From NCBI GenBank assembly GCA_950022295.1, contig OX465597.1, positions 375,007,016-375,071,015 of the forward strand: a DNA stretch of 64,000 nt, read 5' to 3'. Numbering within the stretch: the first letter of the stretch is position 1; each line of letters starts with the position of its first letter. Position numbers and translations under genes: made by a program. Below are positions 1 to 11,109 of this stretch, one piece after another. This DNA comes from Bromus sterilis. Its lineage: Eukaryota > Streptophyta > Magnoliopsida > Poales > Poaceae. The notes below the pieces were generated by a model. It was given only the letters and a program-made list of their open reading frames with translations, ran no database searches and had not been told where the DNA came from.

Positions 1-881
1 GCCGGCCTTCTCGACGCCACAGTTCGCCCCGGTGAAAACCGAGGTGAAACTGGAGGTGAAGAAGGAGCACTCCCCGGCGAAGCGCCGTGGTTTCCTCGAC
101 AAGGTCCTTGGGAAGAAGAAGAAGGACAAGGACATTGCCCCGCCGCCTCCTCCTCCGCCGCCGGCCGCCGGCAGCGACGACGAAGAGGGCCTCGCCTTCC
201 AGATGGACTGGGCGAGGCGAGACTACTTCGCCGAGCAAGTGCGCCTGCAACAGCTGGAGATGGATTGGGTCGAGGCCATGAAATGGGCCGAGGAAGCCCA
301 GCGCTTCGAGCTGGCGAGGCGCGCCGAGAAGGCGAAGCACGGCGAGGGAAGCAGCAGCCGCAGCAAGTGGGCGCCTCCACGACCTCCGTTGCCGCCGTTC
401 ATCGTCCTCGACGGCACTGACGACGAGGAGGAGGAGCCACTGCGGGTTCGGAGGAGGAGGGGCTCCATCGGCGGCGGAACCTGTGGCGCGCAGGCCGGCG
501 TCAAGCCGGAGCCAAAGGATGGCGGCGACGGCGACGGCGACGATGGCGGTGCAGCCGGCGGCGCTGCTGGAGGAGGAGGCGGCCCGGAGTCGTCAATGGA
601 GGCGCTCTACTCCTTCTTCTTCGATCAGTAGGCTAGCGTAGTTTTTTTATCTTTTATGTAAAAATCGCCCGAATATTATGAATTCAGTCGAACTTCCTCT
701 AAATTAAATGTGTTTGGTCGTTTTTTGTTTGAATTTGGCCAATACTTGGGGGTCATCTTGGGGCCGCGGCTGGGTAGCCGGCCCCCCCAGGACCTATCGC
801 CGCGCAAGTGCCCCCCAAGCGGCGCTAAAAATAGCGCCGCAAATCGTCCTGGGGGGGGGGGGTGAACGGCTGGAGATGCTC
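1..881 (+). mobile_element. Harbinger-like DNA transposon, 3' part
   Basis: The right end reads GCTGGAGATGCTC at 869-881, the reverse complement of the GAGCATCTCCAGC terminus common in grass PIF/Harbinger elements and their MITEs. It is followed by TAA at 882-884, the expected 3-bp target duplication. The host sequence that follows (885 onward) recurs uninterrupted at 61082 within another copy of the host gypsy element, which fixes the boundary. Inside are an acidic reading frame and, near the end, a GC-rich tract with a perfect hairpin at 819-840 (arms GCGGCGCTA and TAGCGCCGC). The left end lies outside the window, so the transposase, if any, is not visible and the superfamily rests on the terminus and TAA only. 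Confidence 0.6.
2..631 (+). CDS. Acidic/coiled hypothetical protein of a DNA transposon, 5' partial
   Basis: The frame is open from base 2 and stops at 629-631, so the N-terminus lies left of the window. The visible part has a Lys/Glu-rich start, a run of eight prolines, an Ala/Glu/Arg-rich probable coiled coil (about 60 residues starting near LAFQMDWARRDYF), a hydrophobic-acidic motif FIVLDGTDDEEEEP, a basic patch, and an Asp/Gly-rich tail. No catalytic transposase motif is present. Similar acidic, low-complexity proteins are common as second ORFs or captured genes of grass DNA transposons, and the gene sits about 240 bp inside a Harbinger-type terminus. I do not recognise a function. GC content is much higher than in the flanking retroelement. 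It could also be a fragment of a captured host gene. Confidence 0.45.
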   Translation, partial: PAFSTPQFAPVKTEVKLEVKKEHSPAKRRGFLDKVLGKKKKDKDIAPPPPPPPPAAGSDDEEGLAFQMDWARRDYFAEQVRLQQLEMDWVEAMKWAEEAQRFELARRAEKAKHGEGSSSRSKWAPPRPPLPPFIVLDGTDDEEEEPLRVRRRRGSIGGGTCGAQAGVKPEPKDGGDGDGDDGGAAGGAAGGGGGPESSMEALYSFFFDQ

Positions 882-1748
882 TAACTTGTTACTACAGCAA
901 ACAAAGCAAAAACAAACCTAGAAAAGTAAAGAGCGAGACGCTCCAAGCATAGCACACAACGCATGAAGTGATAAAAATATAGTGCAACGGGGGACGAACT
1001 GATAATTGTTGATGAAGAAGGGGATGCACGGGGGCATCCCCAAGCTTAGACGCTTGAGTCTCCTTGAATATTTATTAGGGGTGCACATGGGAATCCCCAA
1101 GTTTGAGCGTTTGACACTCCAAGATCTTGTTTCATCATCTTCCATCGCGCACTTGAAAACTCCCTTCATACATAACTCATTGTAGACTGATTAGAGAGGT
1201 TAGTGCCCTACTAAAATAATGTTTCCTCTACTGGAAATAAAGATAACCTTGAAGAGCTACTGTTTCTCAAGATTTCTAAAAAGTTTTTGCAAAGAAAAAG
1301 CAAGCTTAAGGTTTGCAAAGTGAAGAAAAGGCAAAACATGACATAATCTGTGAAAAACAGACTAGCAGGTAGAAACGAATTTTTTAGGGGTACTTCTGCA
1401 ACTCAAATAAAAAAACTCAGAACATACGAAAATTTCGTAATTGTATAGAGCACGTTCTGTAAAAAAATTCAGCTCAAAAAGATGAACTGGAATTTTCCAT
1501 GTTTTTTCTAGTCATGAGGACAGAATCTGTTTTCTGGACAGCATGTCACAACTTTCACTTCCCTTGTCGTATGAGGCTATAAAAGGCACAAAACTTGAAA
1601 AATAAAGATACAATGATGTTGATATAGTAGTAACAATCATCAAGACCACTAAGAACAGAAGAAAAACAAAAAGAAAAACCTAAATTTGTTTCAGGCTGCC
1701 TCCCGAAAGCGCTTCTTTAGAGCCATTAGCTAGGCTTAAAGCAGAAGA

Positions 1749-3370
1749 TCAAGTCTTTTCAAGAGAATAACTAGCCCGTGTGACAGACTCAAAAGGTAAC
1801 TTAATCTTTTTCCTAGGGAAATGTTCCATCCCTTTCTTGAGAGGGAATTGGAATTTGATATTCCCCTCTTTCATGTCAATAACAGCACCAATTGTGCGAA
1901 GAAAAGGACGTCCCAAAATAATTGGACAAGAGGGCTCACACTCTATGTCCATAATAGTGAAATCAACGGGAACATAATTTTCATTGACAATGATAAGAAC
2001 ATCGTCGATCTTCCCCAAAGGCTTCTTTACGGAAGAATCAACAAGACGAACACCAAAAGAACAGGGATCAAAAGGTTTCAATTCAAGCATATCATACATT
2101 CTTTTGGGCATAACAGAGGTACTTGCTCCAACATCACAAAGAGCATAACAAGAGAAGTTATTCAATTTGATTTTTATCATAGGATCCCAACCATCTTCTA
2201 GCTTCCTAGGTATGGAGGCTTCTAGTCCAAGCTTCTCCTCCCTAACTTTGATTAGAGCATTGGTGATATGCTCTGTGAAGGCAAGATTAAGTGTGCTAGT
2301 GTGGGGGTCTCTAGACATCTTGTGTAGGAAACCAATAACTTCAGGTAAAGTGCAGTTGTCAAAGTCTAGGTCACTACTATCTATCAAGGAGGTAGTGATA
2401 TAATTTAGGCTCACTTGTTTGAAAGCCCCTAAGTTCATAGAGGTTTCTTCATCTATGGTTGAGGTGGTAGCATCACCATTGATAGGTCCAGTGGGACTAG
2501 GGGTGTGATGGGTGCTAACAGTTTGGACATCCTCAACTACTTGGATAGTGGCTACTGTGTGATAGGCAGGAAGGTTCTTAATTCTATCCTCTTCCTCTTT
2601 TTCTCTAGCCCATCTTTCTTTGAGTTTAGCCATCATCCTAATATTTTCATTGATTTGTAACTGGATAGCATTAATAGGAGTGACCTTACTCTCCTCAAGG
2701 GGAGAGATTCTAATTTTTAACATCTCAACATCAAGGGCTAAGTTGTCTACCTTCAAACGAAGATTATCTAATTTAGCTAATTACTCTTCCACACTCTTGT
2801 TGAAGGCTTTTTGGGTAGTGATAAAGTCTCTAAGCATACTCTCTAGTTCAGAGGTGGGGTTCTTGTTGCTAAGGTAGGTGTTGTTGTTCCCATAAGTGGA
2901 TGGAAACGGTTTAGGATTACTAGCAAAGTTGCCCCTATAAGCATTATTATTAAAGTTGTTCCTAGCAATGAAGTTCACATCTACTTGTTCCTGAGCAACC
3001 AAAGAATTTAAAGGAACATCCTGAGGATCAATAGGAGCTTGCTTGGTAAGTAGAGACATGATAAGGTCAACCTTTTTATTTAGAGAGGAGATCTCCTCGA
3101 CATAATTTACCTTCTTACCAGTTGGAGATCTTTCTGTGTGCCACTGAGAGTAGTTCCGCATCATCTCATCAAGTAGCTTTGTGGCAGCACCAAGTGTGGT
3201 TGACATAAAAGTTCCTCCCGCGGCCGAATCTAACAGGTTCCGCGAGGTAAAGTTCAAGCATGCATAAAAAGTCTGGATAACCATCCAAGTAGTCAAACCA
3301 TGTGTAGGGCATTTCTTAACAAGATATTTTATTCATTCCCAAGCTTGCGCAACATGTTCATTATCCAATT
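1749..3370 (-). pseudogene. Athila-type gag-protease, truncated and with nonsense codons
   Basis: One reading frame runs from the truncation point at 3370 to the stop at 1749-1751, with nonsense codons at 2781-2783 (TAA) and around 3333 (TGA, within AWE-stop-IKYLVKKCP). The gag part carries the Athila-like segment LLDSAAGGTFMSTT followed by a charged region with coiled-coil character. The C-terminal part is a retropepsin: CALCDVGASTSVMPKRMY holds the active-site Asp in the D-x-G-A-S form of this lineage, and PIILGRPFLRTIGAVID is the conserved segment that follows it. No zinc knuckle and no pol domain follow. The protein would form virus-like particles in a family that must borrow reverse transcriptase from another element. 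The N-terminal half of gag is missing. Confidence 0.75.
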
Positions 3371-4085
3371 GCTTCAGATCCCAGCAAACTCAGCATAGCA
3401 ACAACAGAAATTACAAAAGTGCCTCGATCATGTGAGGCAACTCACGAGGTCTCGAAAGTGGAAGCACAAAGAGGAGAGAAGTAAATCACATAGCTACTGG
3501 TCACAGACCCATGGTCCAAGGGGGACTACTCACGGCACATCCGGGAGGCGTCCATGGCTATGGATGGTCTCCTGGAGAGGGTTCCTCCTCACGGCAGGGT
3601 GCCGGGGCAGCTTCTCCAAGCAGCCCCGATCTTGAAACGGCGGCGGCGGCGGTACAGAGGTGATTTCACGGAAAAGAGATCGATATTAGGGGTTTCCACC
3701 CCGAGGGCTAAATATAGGCGGAGGGGGGTGTCGAGGGGACCCATAGGGCAGCCAGGAGGCCCCCTGGCGCGGCCTATGGTGGGCCTCGCCAGGGACCCTT
3801 CTGGAGTCCCTGTGGTGGACCCCCTTCGCTACCTTGGTGATTCCGGAAGCTTCTGGGTCGCTGATTTTTTATCTGATTTTTCCAGATTTTTTGGAGCACT
3901 TTTAATGGCCGGAAAACCTGAAATACAAAAACAGCAGAAAACAACAACTGGCAGCTGGGTGCACTGGGTTAATAGATTAGTCCAAATATGCTCAAAAGTG
4001 TATGAAAGTTCAAGAAAATCATGGCAAAGTCACACAAAACATGCATGGAGCAAGCAGAAATTATAGATACGTTTGAGACGTATCA
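3371..4085 (-). repeat. Family A 5' LTR, 3'-truncated
   Basis: The outer end at 4080-4085 is GTATCA, the complement of the LTR start TGATAC. About 715 bp match the corresponding part of the full LTR at 57432-59041, including the GC-rich leader with GGCGGCGGCGGCGG. The remainder of the LTR is lost at the junction with gag at 3371. Reading frames inside (for example 3554-4066) are LTR sequence, not genes. The adjoining bases 4086-4090 (GCAAT) would be the target duplication, but its partner is off-window. Confidence 0.8.
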
Positions 4086-5312
4086 GCAATTGACAGGATT
4101 ATGTGCGCAAACCAATCCTAACTATGCTATAAAGAAAGGAAGAGGCTCAAAAGCTTGGGCGGTACGCCAAGACAAGTAGACCGAAATCCATCTGCATCTC
4201 CCTACTAATCATCCACCTTGAGATATCTATCCAGAACATCTCGCTGGTATTAAGTTGCGAATCCCACCCAAAGTGTAAAATCAAAGCAACAGACAACTGC
4301 ATTAAAGAACTTTGTGTAAAGTAAACAATCCTTGCACCCGCAAGTACAAGCACCATTGTTTTCTCCCTTGTGGCAACATCACATCCCCTAGACTCATGTT
4401 TCTGTCACTCAAGCTAGTCATTAGGGGGCATGAACCCACAATCATGCATAACGCTCCCTCTTGGAGTCACTACCTACTACTTGGCCAAAGCAATAAACAG
4501 CAACGGAGAACATGCAAGAATTACTCAAGAACATAAATATAAAAGAGGAGAATCAAATATATTACTCAAACACAATCTGAACATAGTCTCATAATCCATC
4601 AGATCCTAGCAAACTCAGCACAGAAACAACAGAAAGATTACATATGCGCCTCGATCATGTAGGGCAGCTCACGAGGTCTAAACCATGAAGAACAAAGAGG
4701 GCAGGAGAACATCACATAGCTACTGATCATAGACCCATGGTCCAAGGTGGACTACTCACGGTTCATCCGCGAAGCATCCGTGGTGGTGGAGAAGCTCTCG
4801 GAGGTGGTTCCTCCCTCCGGCAGGGTGCCAGGAAGAGGTCTCCTGGTGCTCTCGATCTTGGAAGAGCGGCGGCGGCGGAACATAGGAGAGATCGCGAAAA
4901 AGGGTTCTGTCCCCGAGGGTTTCTCGTCACGGGGAATAAATAGGCGAAGGGGGGAAGCCAGAGGTGGACCAGGGGCCCCAGGCGCCCCCCTGGCGCTACC
5001 TAGGGGTTGGACGCGCCAGGTGGCCGCCTGGGCCACCCCTGGCCCCCCTCAGCCCCCACTTTGGCTCTTCTGGAAGGTTCCTGTACGCTGATTTTTCCTA
5101 TATTTTTCCCGGAATTTTTCTGGCACTTTAAATAATGGGATAACCAGAAATACAAAAACAGCAGAAAACAAGAACTGGCACCGGGGTGCACTGAGTTAAT
5201 ATGTTAGTCCAAATATGATCAAAACTGTATGGAAGTGCATCAATATCATAGCAATATCACACAAAAGAAGCATGGAGCATGCAGAAATTATAGATACGTT
5301 TTGGACGTATCA
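4086..5312 (-). repeat. Gypsy LTR, family C, interrupted by family A element
   Basis: The outer end GGACGTATCA finishes at 5312, directly against the SIRE accessory reading frame. The body aligns with the family A LTR over its whole length (same blocks, such as the CTTGAGATATCTATCC segment near 4220) but is clearly more divergent than the A copies are from each other, so it is a sister family. The LTR 3' part lies left of the inserted family A element and outside the window. It may be a solo LTR or the 5' LTR of a full element. The TGA of its own start provides a stop codon to the interrupted SIRE frame. Confidence 0.75.
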
Positions 5313-8300
5313 ATATGGCTTGTGAGAATTGTGATCATCAGCACAGGAAACCAACGTGCGAATGAAGTAGTCTTCAAAATCGAAGGGATGACCATGGACT
5401 AACTTCAACAGAGCAAGTTGCACATCATGGGGAATGGGAAAATCATCGTGCACATCGAGCATTGGCATCAAAGTCTTCGAAAGAATATAAAACCATGACT
5501 TTGCTTCAAAACCTAGATGCCTTGGCTTCGGCTCATCTGGAAAGTGATCTCCTACGACATCTGGATTCATCAACGTAGAGAATTCAGCTGGAGTTGGGGC
5601 AGGCAGATCATGAAGCTTGTGTGGTAATCCTTCGAAACGAGGTAAATTGATGATGGCCAGAAATTGATCGACGGTCATATGGAACACTTGGCGTTGAATC
5701 ATATAGTCAAACTTCCAAGTTTTTGAGTTCTCGGGATCACCAGTGACATACAAAGTGGCATAAAATTTCTTGATGAGCTCGGGATTGTAGCCACAATCGA
5801 GAGAAAACATCTTGTGAGCATGCAAGCCATCAATTGTTTCGGCAACATTCTCGAAACATGATGTGGAGTACACCGAAGGCATATCAAGATACAGATGCTG
5901 GAAAATTCTAGCCTTGTTGTACAACACTCGAGTATAATAGATAGCTTGCTCCTGGGTCCAAAACCGAAGAGAATATGCATTTCTGGGCTTCTCGTAGGGA
6001 TTGGTCCCGAAGAAAAAGGGTTTGTGTTCCCGCCTCTTAAAGATAGGGCCTCCTCGAGGGACATCGGGGGCGGAACAAAGGCAGCATTTCTCTCGGATGA
6101 GCAGAGTGCAACAGCTCATCGACGGGAAAAACTTCAGCAACATTATCTAGCATTTCTAAAAAGGGCTCAGGAGGACGAGTAAATGAAGATGGAACATTTA
6201 CGATGTCCTGAGCTAGGATGGCTGCAGGAGCATTCTCCTCGGCCTGCTCTTCGACGGCATCTCCTTCGTCGACATTGGTATGCTTCTCGGCCTCCGCAGT
6301 CTCCATAGCCTCCAGATCCTCATTCAGTTGTGCAAAAGCATCAATCATCTCTTCGTCCGAAGAGGTTGAAGAGGAGGAGGAACTATCACTCGAACTGGCA
6401 TCTCTAGAACTTTCTCCTTCGGCAGCATCTTGACGAGAAGAAACGGTTATTATAACGACTTCGGCGTCTTCTCCTTCATTCAGAGTCTAGGCAGAGGAAT
6501 AATCCTTCTGCGCGGATGGAATTGGGGCATGTTGTTCTTGCTCGACCTGAGCAGGTTGCTCGGTCACAATTTGAGCCTGAGGCTCGACGGCTGGGGTGGA
6601 CAATGGAATGACTTGTCGTGGTGAAGGTGGGTTAGGTGGTGGCGACGAAGCTTTTGGTGGTGAAGGTTGACTTGGAGGTGGAGTTTGTTGGCGAGGTGGA
6701 GGGGTGGCTTGGCGAGGTGGTGGAGTGGTTTGACGAGGTGGTGGAGTTTTTGTACGGGGTGGAGTAGGTTGTTTGGTGGGGATTGGTGCAGTTTCCTGTA
6801 GTGCTGTTGCAGCAACGACCTCGGCAGACTTTTGCTTCTTAGCAATTTTCTCGATCTCTAGCGTGCCACGCAGAGGATGGGGCAGCAGACTTTCTCTTTC
6901 GAGATTGTCTCTCGGTGAGGGCTTCATTGTGCTCCTTGCACATATCAGTTACTATCTGTCGAACCTTTTCATTGAAAGCAGTGATGTTTTCTTTCTGTGC
7001 CCTTCTCGAGTCAGCAAGTGTTGCAACCTTGGTCTTGAAAAACCGTCGAGACACAAGGTCCTCAGTTTCCGCTCGAAGTTGCTTGTAATAAAAAAATTCT
7101 TGCTCTTTGTCCTTGCGATCCTGGGTAAGATATCCCTCCTAACGAATCATGTAGCGAGCTACTCGTTCTTGTATCTCAGGAGGAACATCATCCTCGGCAG
7201 TCACTTTGCTCGGTGTGGTGGCCATACGCCAAAGAACGTTGGAAATCTGCACTGCATCCCATGCAGTATTGGCAGCAGAATCTCCTTTGTTGGTGCTTTC
7301 TTCATCGGCACGAGGGCCTGATACGTCTCAAACGTATCTACTTTTCCAAAAACTTTTGCTATTGTTTTGACTTCATTCTTGCATGATTTGAACGAAACTA
7401 ACCCGGACTGACGTTGTTTTCAGCAGAGCTACCAATGCTGTTTTCTTTTGTGCAGGTTTCTGGATATTTATGTACGCTGGAAAAATCCCAAAAATATATA
7501 TAAAAAATCAGCGTTCCGGAAGCTTCCGCGAGTCCAAAGGGGGGCCACAGGGCAGCCAGGGGGCAGCCAGGAGGGTTCCTGGCGCGGCCCAGCCCCTGGC
7601 CGCGCCACCTGCCCTCCTGGCTGGGTCCCACACCCCCTGGTGCCCTACTTTGGCCCTATTTATTCGCCCGACGCAGAAACCCCAGAACAGAAGTCGCTTT
7701 TCCAATCTACGTCGCGGAGCCGCCGCAACCCTCTGTTCTTCTCCGGGAGAGCTAATCTGGAGGCTGCTTTGGCCTCCGGTGAGGGGAAATCATCGCCATC
7801 GTCATCATCATCGCCTCTCCATCACCCCTCCATGACTTCCTCTCTCATGTGTGAGTAATTCAGTATTGTGGGAAAAGGGGATGGTAGGGATTGGATGAGT
7901 TAGATCATGTAATAGTTCAATCAGATTGTTGGGGGCATGTTGCCTATCATCTACTTGGTGTTTATCATCTCTGTTACAACTTGTTGGTCTTAATGCTTGT
8001 CACTTTGGGCCCGAGTGCCATGATTTCATATCTGATAGCCCTTTTGTTTCTTGAGTTTGTGGTGTTCTTGATCCTATCTATGAGTTGTATGCACCTATTA
8101 TAGTCCGGAACCGGCGATCCCAATGGTGACAGCTTGGGACACCAAAGAGGATGGACTATAATTTGAGGATTCCGTGTATCCATGAAGTGTTAATGCTTTG
8201 TTCTGGTGCTCTTTGATAGGAGTACCTTAATCTCCCTAAGTTACTTTTGGCCCCGTTTGTAGCGGGAGGGTAGGACAAAAGATGTTGTGCAAAGTTCTTA

Positions 8301-10009
8301 TTGCAAGCACGTACAACTACCCTGGGATACACGCCTGATGTTTGATATTTGCCTAGATGATCCTTTCTTTTCTGTGAGCCTTGCCCAAGTTAGAATCTAT
8401 TACATGTTTGTTCTCATCCAAGCAGCGCCCAACCATCCATCTCCCTAGCCTATAGTGTTTTCTTTCCTGCTGGTTACTAGTTGTTTACTTTTGCTGTTTT
8501 ACTTTTGCCGTTTCACCACCACCATCACCACTATTATCACCACCACTACTACCACCGTATCACAGTTGCTACTAATACCTTTGTGCAAGCAAGTGTTTAT
8601 TTCAGGTGTGGTTGAATTGACAACTCAATTGTCAAAGCCTGTACGTATTCTTTGTGTCCCCAAGTGTCGAATCAATAAATTGGGTTATCTTGCCCGCGAA
8701 GACTATCTTGATCCCCTACAGTTGAGGGTTATCAGGGCCGGACACAATTGGTGCAGCAGGGGCAGGAGCAGGGGCAGCTCGAGGGACTGGAGCAGCCTGA
8801 GCCTTTTGCCTAGCCTCTTTGGCTTTCCTTTCGGCCTCCTTGGTAGCCTTGGCAGCAGCAACTGGTTTAGTTACGACACTGGGGGCTGCAGCTTTATCCT
8901 TCGAGGCACTTGCAGCCTCAACATTTTTCTTCGCAGCACTAGCGACTGCATCCTTATCCTTCGTGACTGTGGGAGCCACTACTTTCTCGGTGGCACTTAG
9001 GGCCACAACCTTTTCCTTTGGAGCACTGGGGACAGTACCTCCTTCGATCTGGCGTCTGTATCTCTCGTTTACCAGATGCAGGATGCCCAATTGTTGAGCA
9101 ACCTGGGCCTTCTTATGCTTGGGTTGACTGTGGAAGTTTAGAAGTTTGGACTTTTCCAAGTCTTTGGCTTCAAGTTCTTGTTGCTTGGCCAGCCTTTCCT
9201 TTCGCTGGATCAGGGTCTCATCATGTTCAGCCACTTGGGCTTGCTTTCCCTTCGACCTGACCGAGGGTTTTTGCCTGCAAGTTTGCATGGGGGGGGGCAG
9301 AGGAAATTGGTGGATCACTGACCAAATTGGTCATGTCAATAGTTGCTCGAGGAGCCTTAGTAGCTCGCTCCTGGATCCTGATGCATTTATTACTCGGTTT
9401 CTTCTTCTGAGCAATGTCCTCGACATCTGCCTCTGTGCCAGAGTCTTGACCATCAGAATGGGCTTCTTCTTCATCAGACGTGGCCTCTGGTGGAGAGACA
9501 ACAACTTCCTTTATCTTTTTCTTGGCAGATTTCTTGCCAGCCTTCGATTTGGTGCTAGGACCAACATCCTCGGTGCCCTCAGCAGCAGCCTCCGTTCTGG
9601 CTTTAGCTTCCTTACGTTTTTTCGCTCGTTCAGCTCGAGCAGCAACCAAATCTTTGAAATCATCAGGTGTTTTGAGAGTGGATGGGTGAGCATCGGGCGG
9701 AGGAGGTGGTCTATTTGCCTTAGACCACTTGGGTCTCAATGACTTGACATCAGACCAGGGATTCTTCAGTGCAAACAATGTCTCCCAACGAGGGATAAGT
9801 GATTTGTATTCATAACATCGAATCGCTTGAAGCCTTCGAATCTCTTGCAGTCTGTTTTCTCTCGTACGATCATCTTCAACTGATCCTTCTGGAGTTTTCA
9901 ACTTCTTTTCAATAATCAGCTCTTCAGACAGACCTTCAGAATTGTTGGTGATTCTTGTTCGACCTCCAACACGCTTGGGCTCTCTGAAATTTCCTTTGTT
10001 CTCAGACAT
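5313..10009 (-). pseudogene. Post-pol accessory ORF of the SIRE copia (env-like position)
   Basis: Starting at ATG 10009-10007 (MSENKGNF), immediately after a splice-acceptor-like site, a long frame runs to 5313, where a family C LTR truncates it. The parts in order are: a basic/charged N-region with RRLQAIRCYEYKSLIPRWE; Lys-rich and Ala/Lys-rich segments; a coiled region (DETLIQRKERLAKQQ); a proline-rich repeat of TPPPRQ units (about 6650-6770); an acidic stretch; and a globular C-domain containing FWTQEQAIYYTRVLYNKARIF and WKFDYMIQRQVFHMTVDQF. It is split by a solo LTR at 7319-8734, by a frameshift at the G-run near 9289-9296, a TAG near 7138 and further shifts. SIRE elements are known for an ORF here, often called envelope-like. 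The C-domain resembles proteins annotated as putative plant transposon proteins. Its function is not known. Confidence 0.6.
7319..8734 (+). mobile_element. Solo LTR, gypsy family B, TSD GGGCC
   Basis: The unit starts TGATACGTCTCAAACG and ends GGGTTATCA, flanked by perfect 5-bp duplications GGGCC at 7314-7318 and 8735-8739. No internal sequence is present, so it is a solo LTR left by LTR-LTR recombination. It splits the SIRE accessory ORF; the frame continues in phase across one copy of the duplication. A second solo copy in opposite orientation is at 15553-19556. Reading frames within (7448-7858, 8455-9000) are LTR sequence. It includes a CAC/ACC-rich stretch near 8515-8560. Confidence 0.92.
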
Positions 10010-10013
10010 TTTC

Positions 10014-10270
10014 CTACAAAATAGATATGTACGAGGGAATATAGGAAAGTTGTGAACATGTACCAACCATTTTCGAGGAAAAATGTTTTGAATGCAGTAA
10101 GCATATCGAGGAATTTTTCTTGAAGCAAGTTTTTCATGGAAGTGCTAGGCTAGATTTTCATCGGGTGCAAATCTAACGAAGAACTTGTATGAAAGAATTG
10201 CACAAGTGTAAATTTATCGATATGCATCTGTGGGATTTGCCTAAGTGAAAAAATCCGAGGGATTTCTTAC
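10014..10270 (-). other. Predicted leader intron of the accessory ORF
   Basis: On the minus strand a good donor, CTAG|GTAAGA, lies at 10271/10270. A good acceptor, TATTTTGTAG|G, lies at 10014/10013, preceded by a pyrimidine-rich tract. The acceptor is four bases upstream of the start codon of MSENKG. The enclosed 257 nt contain no long frame joining the ORF apart from a chance extension. This is inferred from splice consensus only. Confidence 0.5.
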
Positions 10271-10630
10271 CTAGATCAGATGGGAATCGACAGAGAACTC
10301 TAGAAACTGATTTCCCAAAGATCAACAATCCAAACGGATCAAACAGACCTAAGAAAAACAAAAGAAAATCAAGAACAAATCTGGGGCTCGATGAACAGAA
10401 GAGATCGGAATCGAGTCCAGAGCCGTGCATACCCTAACTTGGTGATGTACGGCGGCTACGGCGGCGCGGATGAAGATCCTCGTCGACGGGAAGGTCTCCG
10501 GCGACTTCCTTCCGGCAGCAAAGCGGCGAGGGAATCGACGACGACGAATAGCACGGCGGCGCGCGAGAGCTCAGGAGCAGAGAGATGAAGTCGAGGGAAT
10601 ACGAGATTTGTGTCGGTCGGGGTGGATCGG

Positions 10631-10638
10631 TATTTATA
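10631..10638 (-). promoter_or_regulatory. Internal TATA box upstream of accessory ORF
   Basis: TATAAATA on the minus strand lies within CTCTATAAATACC. About 30 bases downstream begins a CT-rich, GC-rich leader (CTTCATCTCTCTGCTCCTG) typical of plant 5' untranslated regions, running to the predicted donor at 10270. It sits in the roughly 1.1-kb spacer between the pol stop at 11110 and the accessory ORF start at 10009, so it would drive that ORF separately from the LTR. Confidence 0.5.
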
Positions 10639-11109
10639 GAGGTGGGGTCTGACGAAACTGTCAAATCCGATCCAACGGCGCAGATTCCGCGTCTCTCCGA
10701 ATTCAACAGACGGATTTTGTGGCGGTAATCGCGGGAAAATCCCAACGAACCGAAAGAAAGTTGCTCCACGTCCGAGACCAAACTCATCGAACATCGAGTA
10801 TAAAAGTAGATAAAAGTTCGATAGATTTTCCTTCGGAATCAATGACATTCGAAGGGAGTCTTAATCGAGTACAAATATACATGTTCACGAGAGAAAAGCA
10901 GAGATGGGGTAGGGATAGCATAGAGGGAAAACAGGGTCCGATACTTAATCAATCCGAGAGAAAAACAGCGATAAGAAAACTCGGAGTGATAAGTGTATAG
11001 GACAACACCAAACGAACAAAAACAAACGAAAAACAAACACGATAGAAAACCAACGAAAGTAAATTACTTAAAAAACATATAATACATAGTACCGATAGTT
11101 ATAGTCTTA

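Larger units (their letters stand above)
885..4085 (-). mobile_element. Gypsy element (family A), non-autonomous, 5' half
   Basis: Reading on the minus strand, this is a partial 5' LTR (4085 to 3371), then a gag-protease frame (3370 to 1749), then non-coding sequence (1748 to 885), interrupted by the Harbinger-like element at 884. The 885-941 segment matches 61082-61137 of the second family A copy, which continues as non-coding sequence to its 3' LTR. Joining the evidence of both copies, there is no reverse transcriptase, RNase H or integrase between gag-protease and the 3' LTR. The gag and protease resemble the Athila group of Ty3/gypsy. The junction at 3370/3371 joins mid-LTR to mid-gag, so the LTR 3' half, primer site and gag N-terminus are deleted. 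The element sits inside an LTR of family C. Confidence 0.75.

Noticed and set aside
3554..4066. 170-residue plus-strand frame, and similar frames at 14488-14910, 58481-58903 and 4747-5091
   Set aside because: All lie within LTRs of gypsy families A or C and recur at the same LTR position in each copy; they are LTR sequence, not genes.
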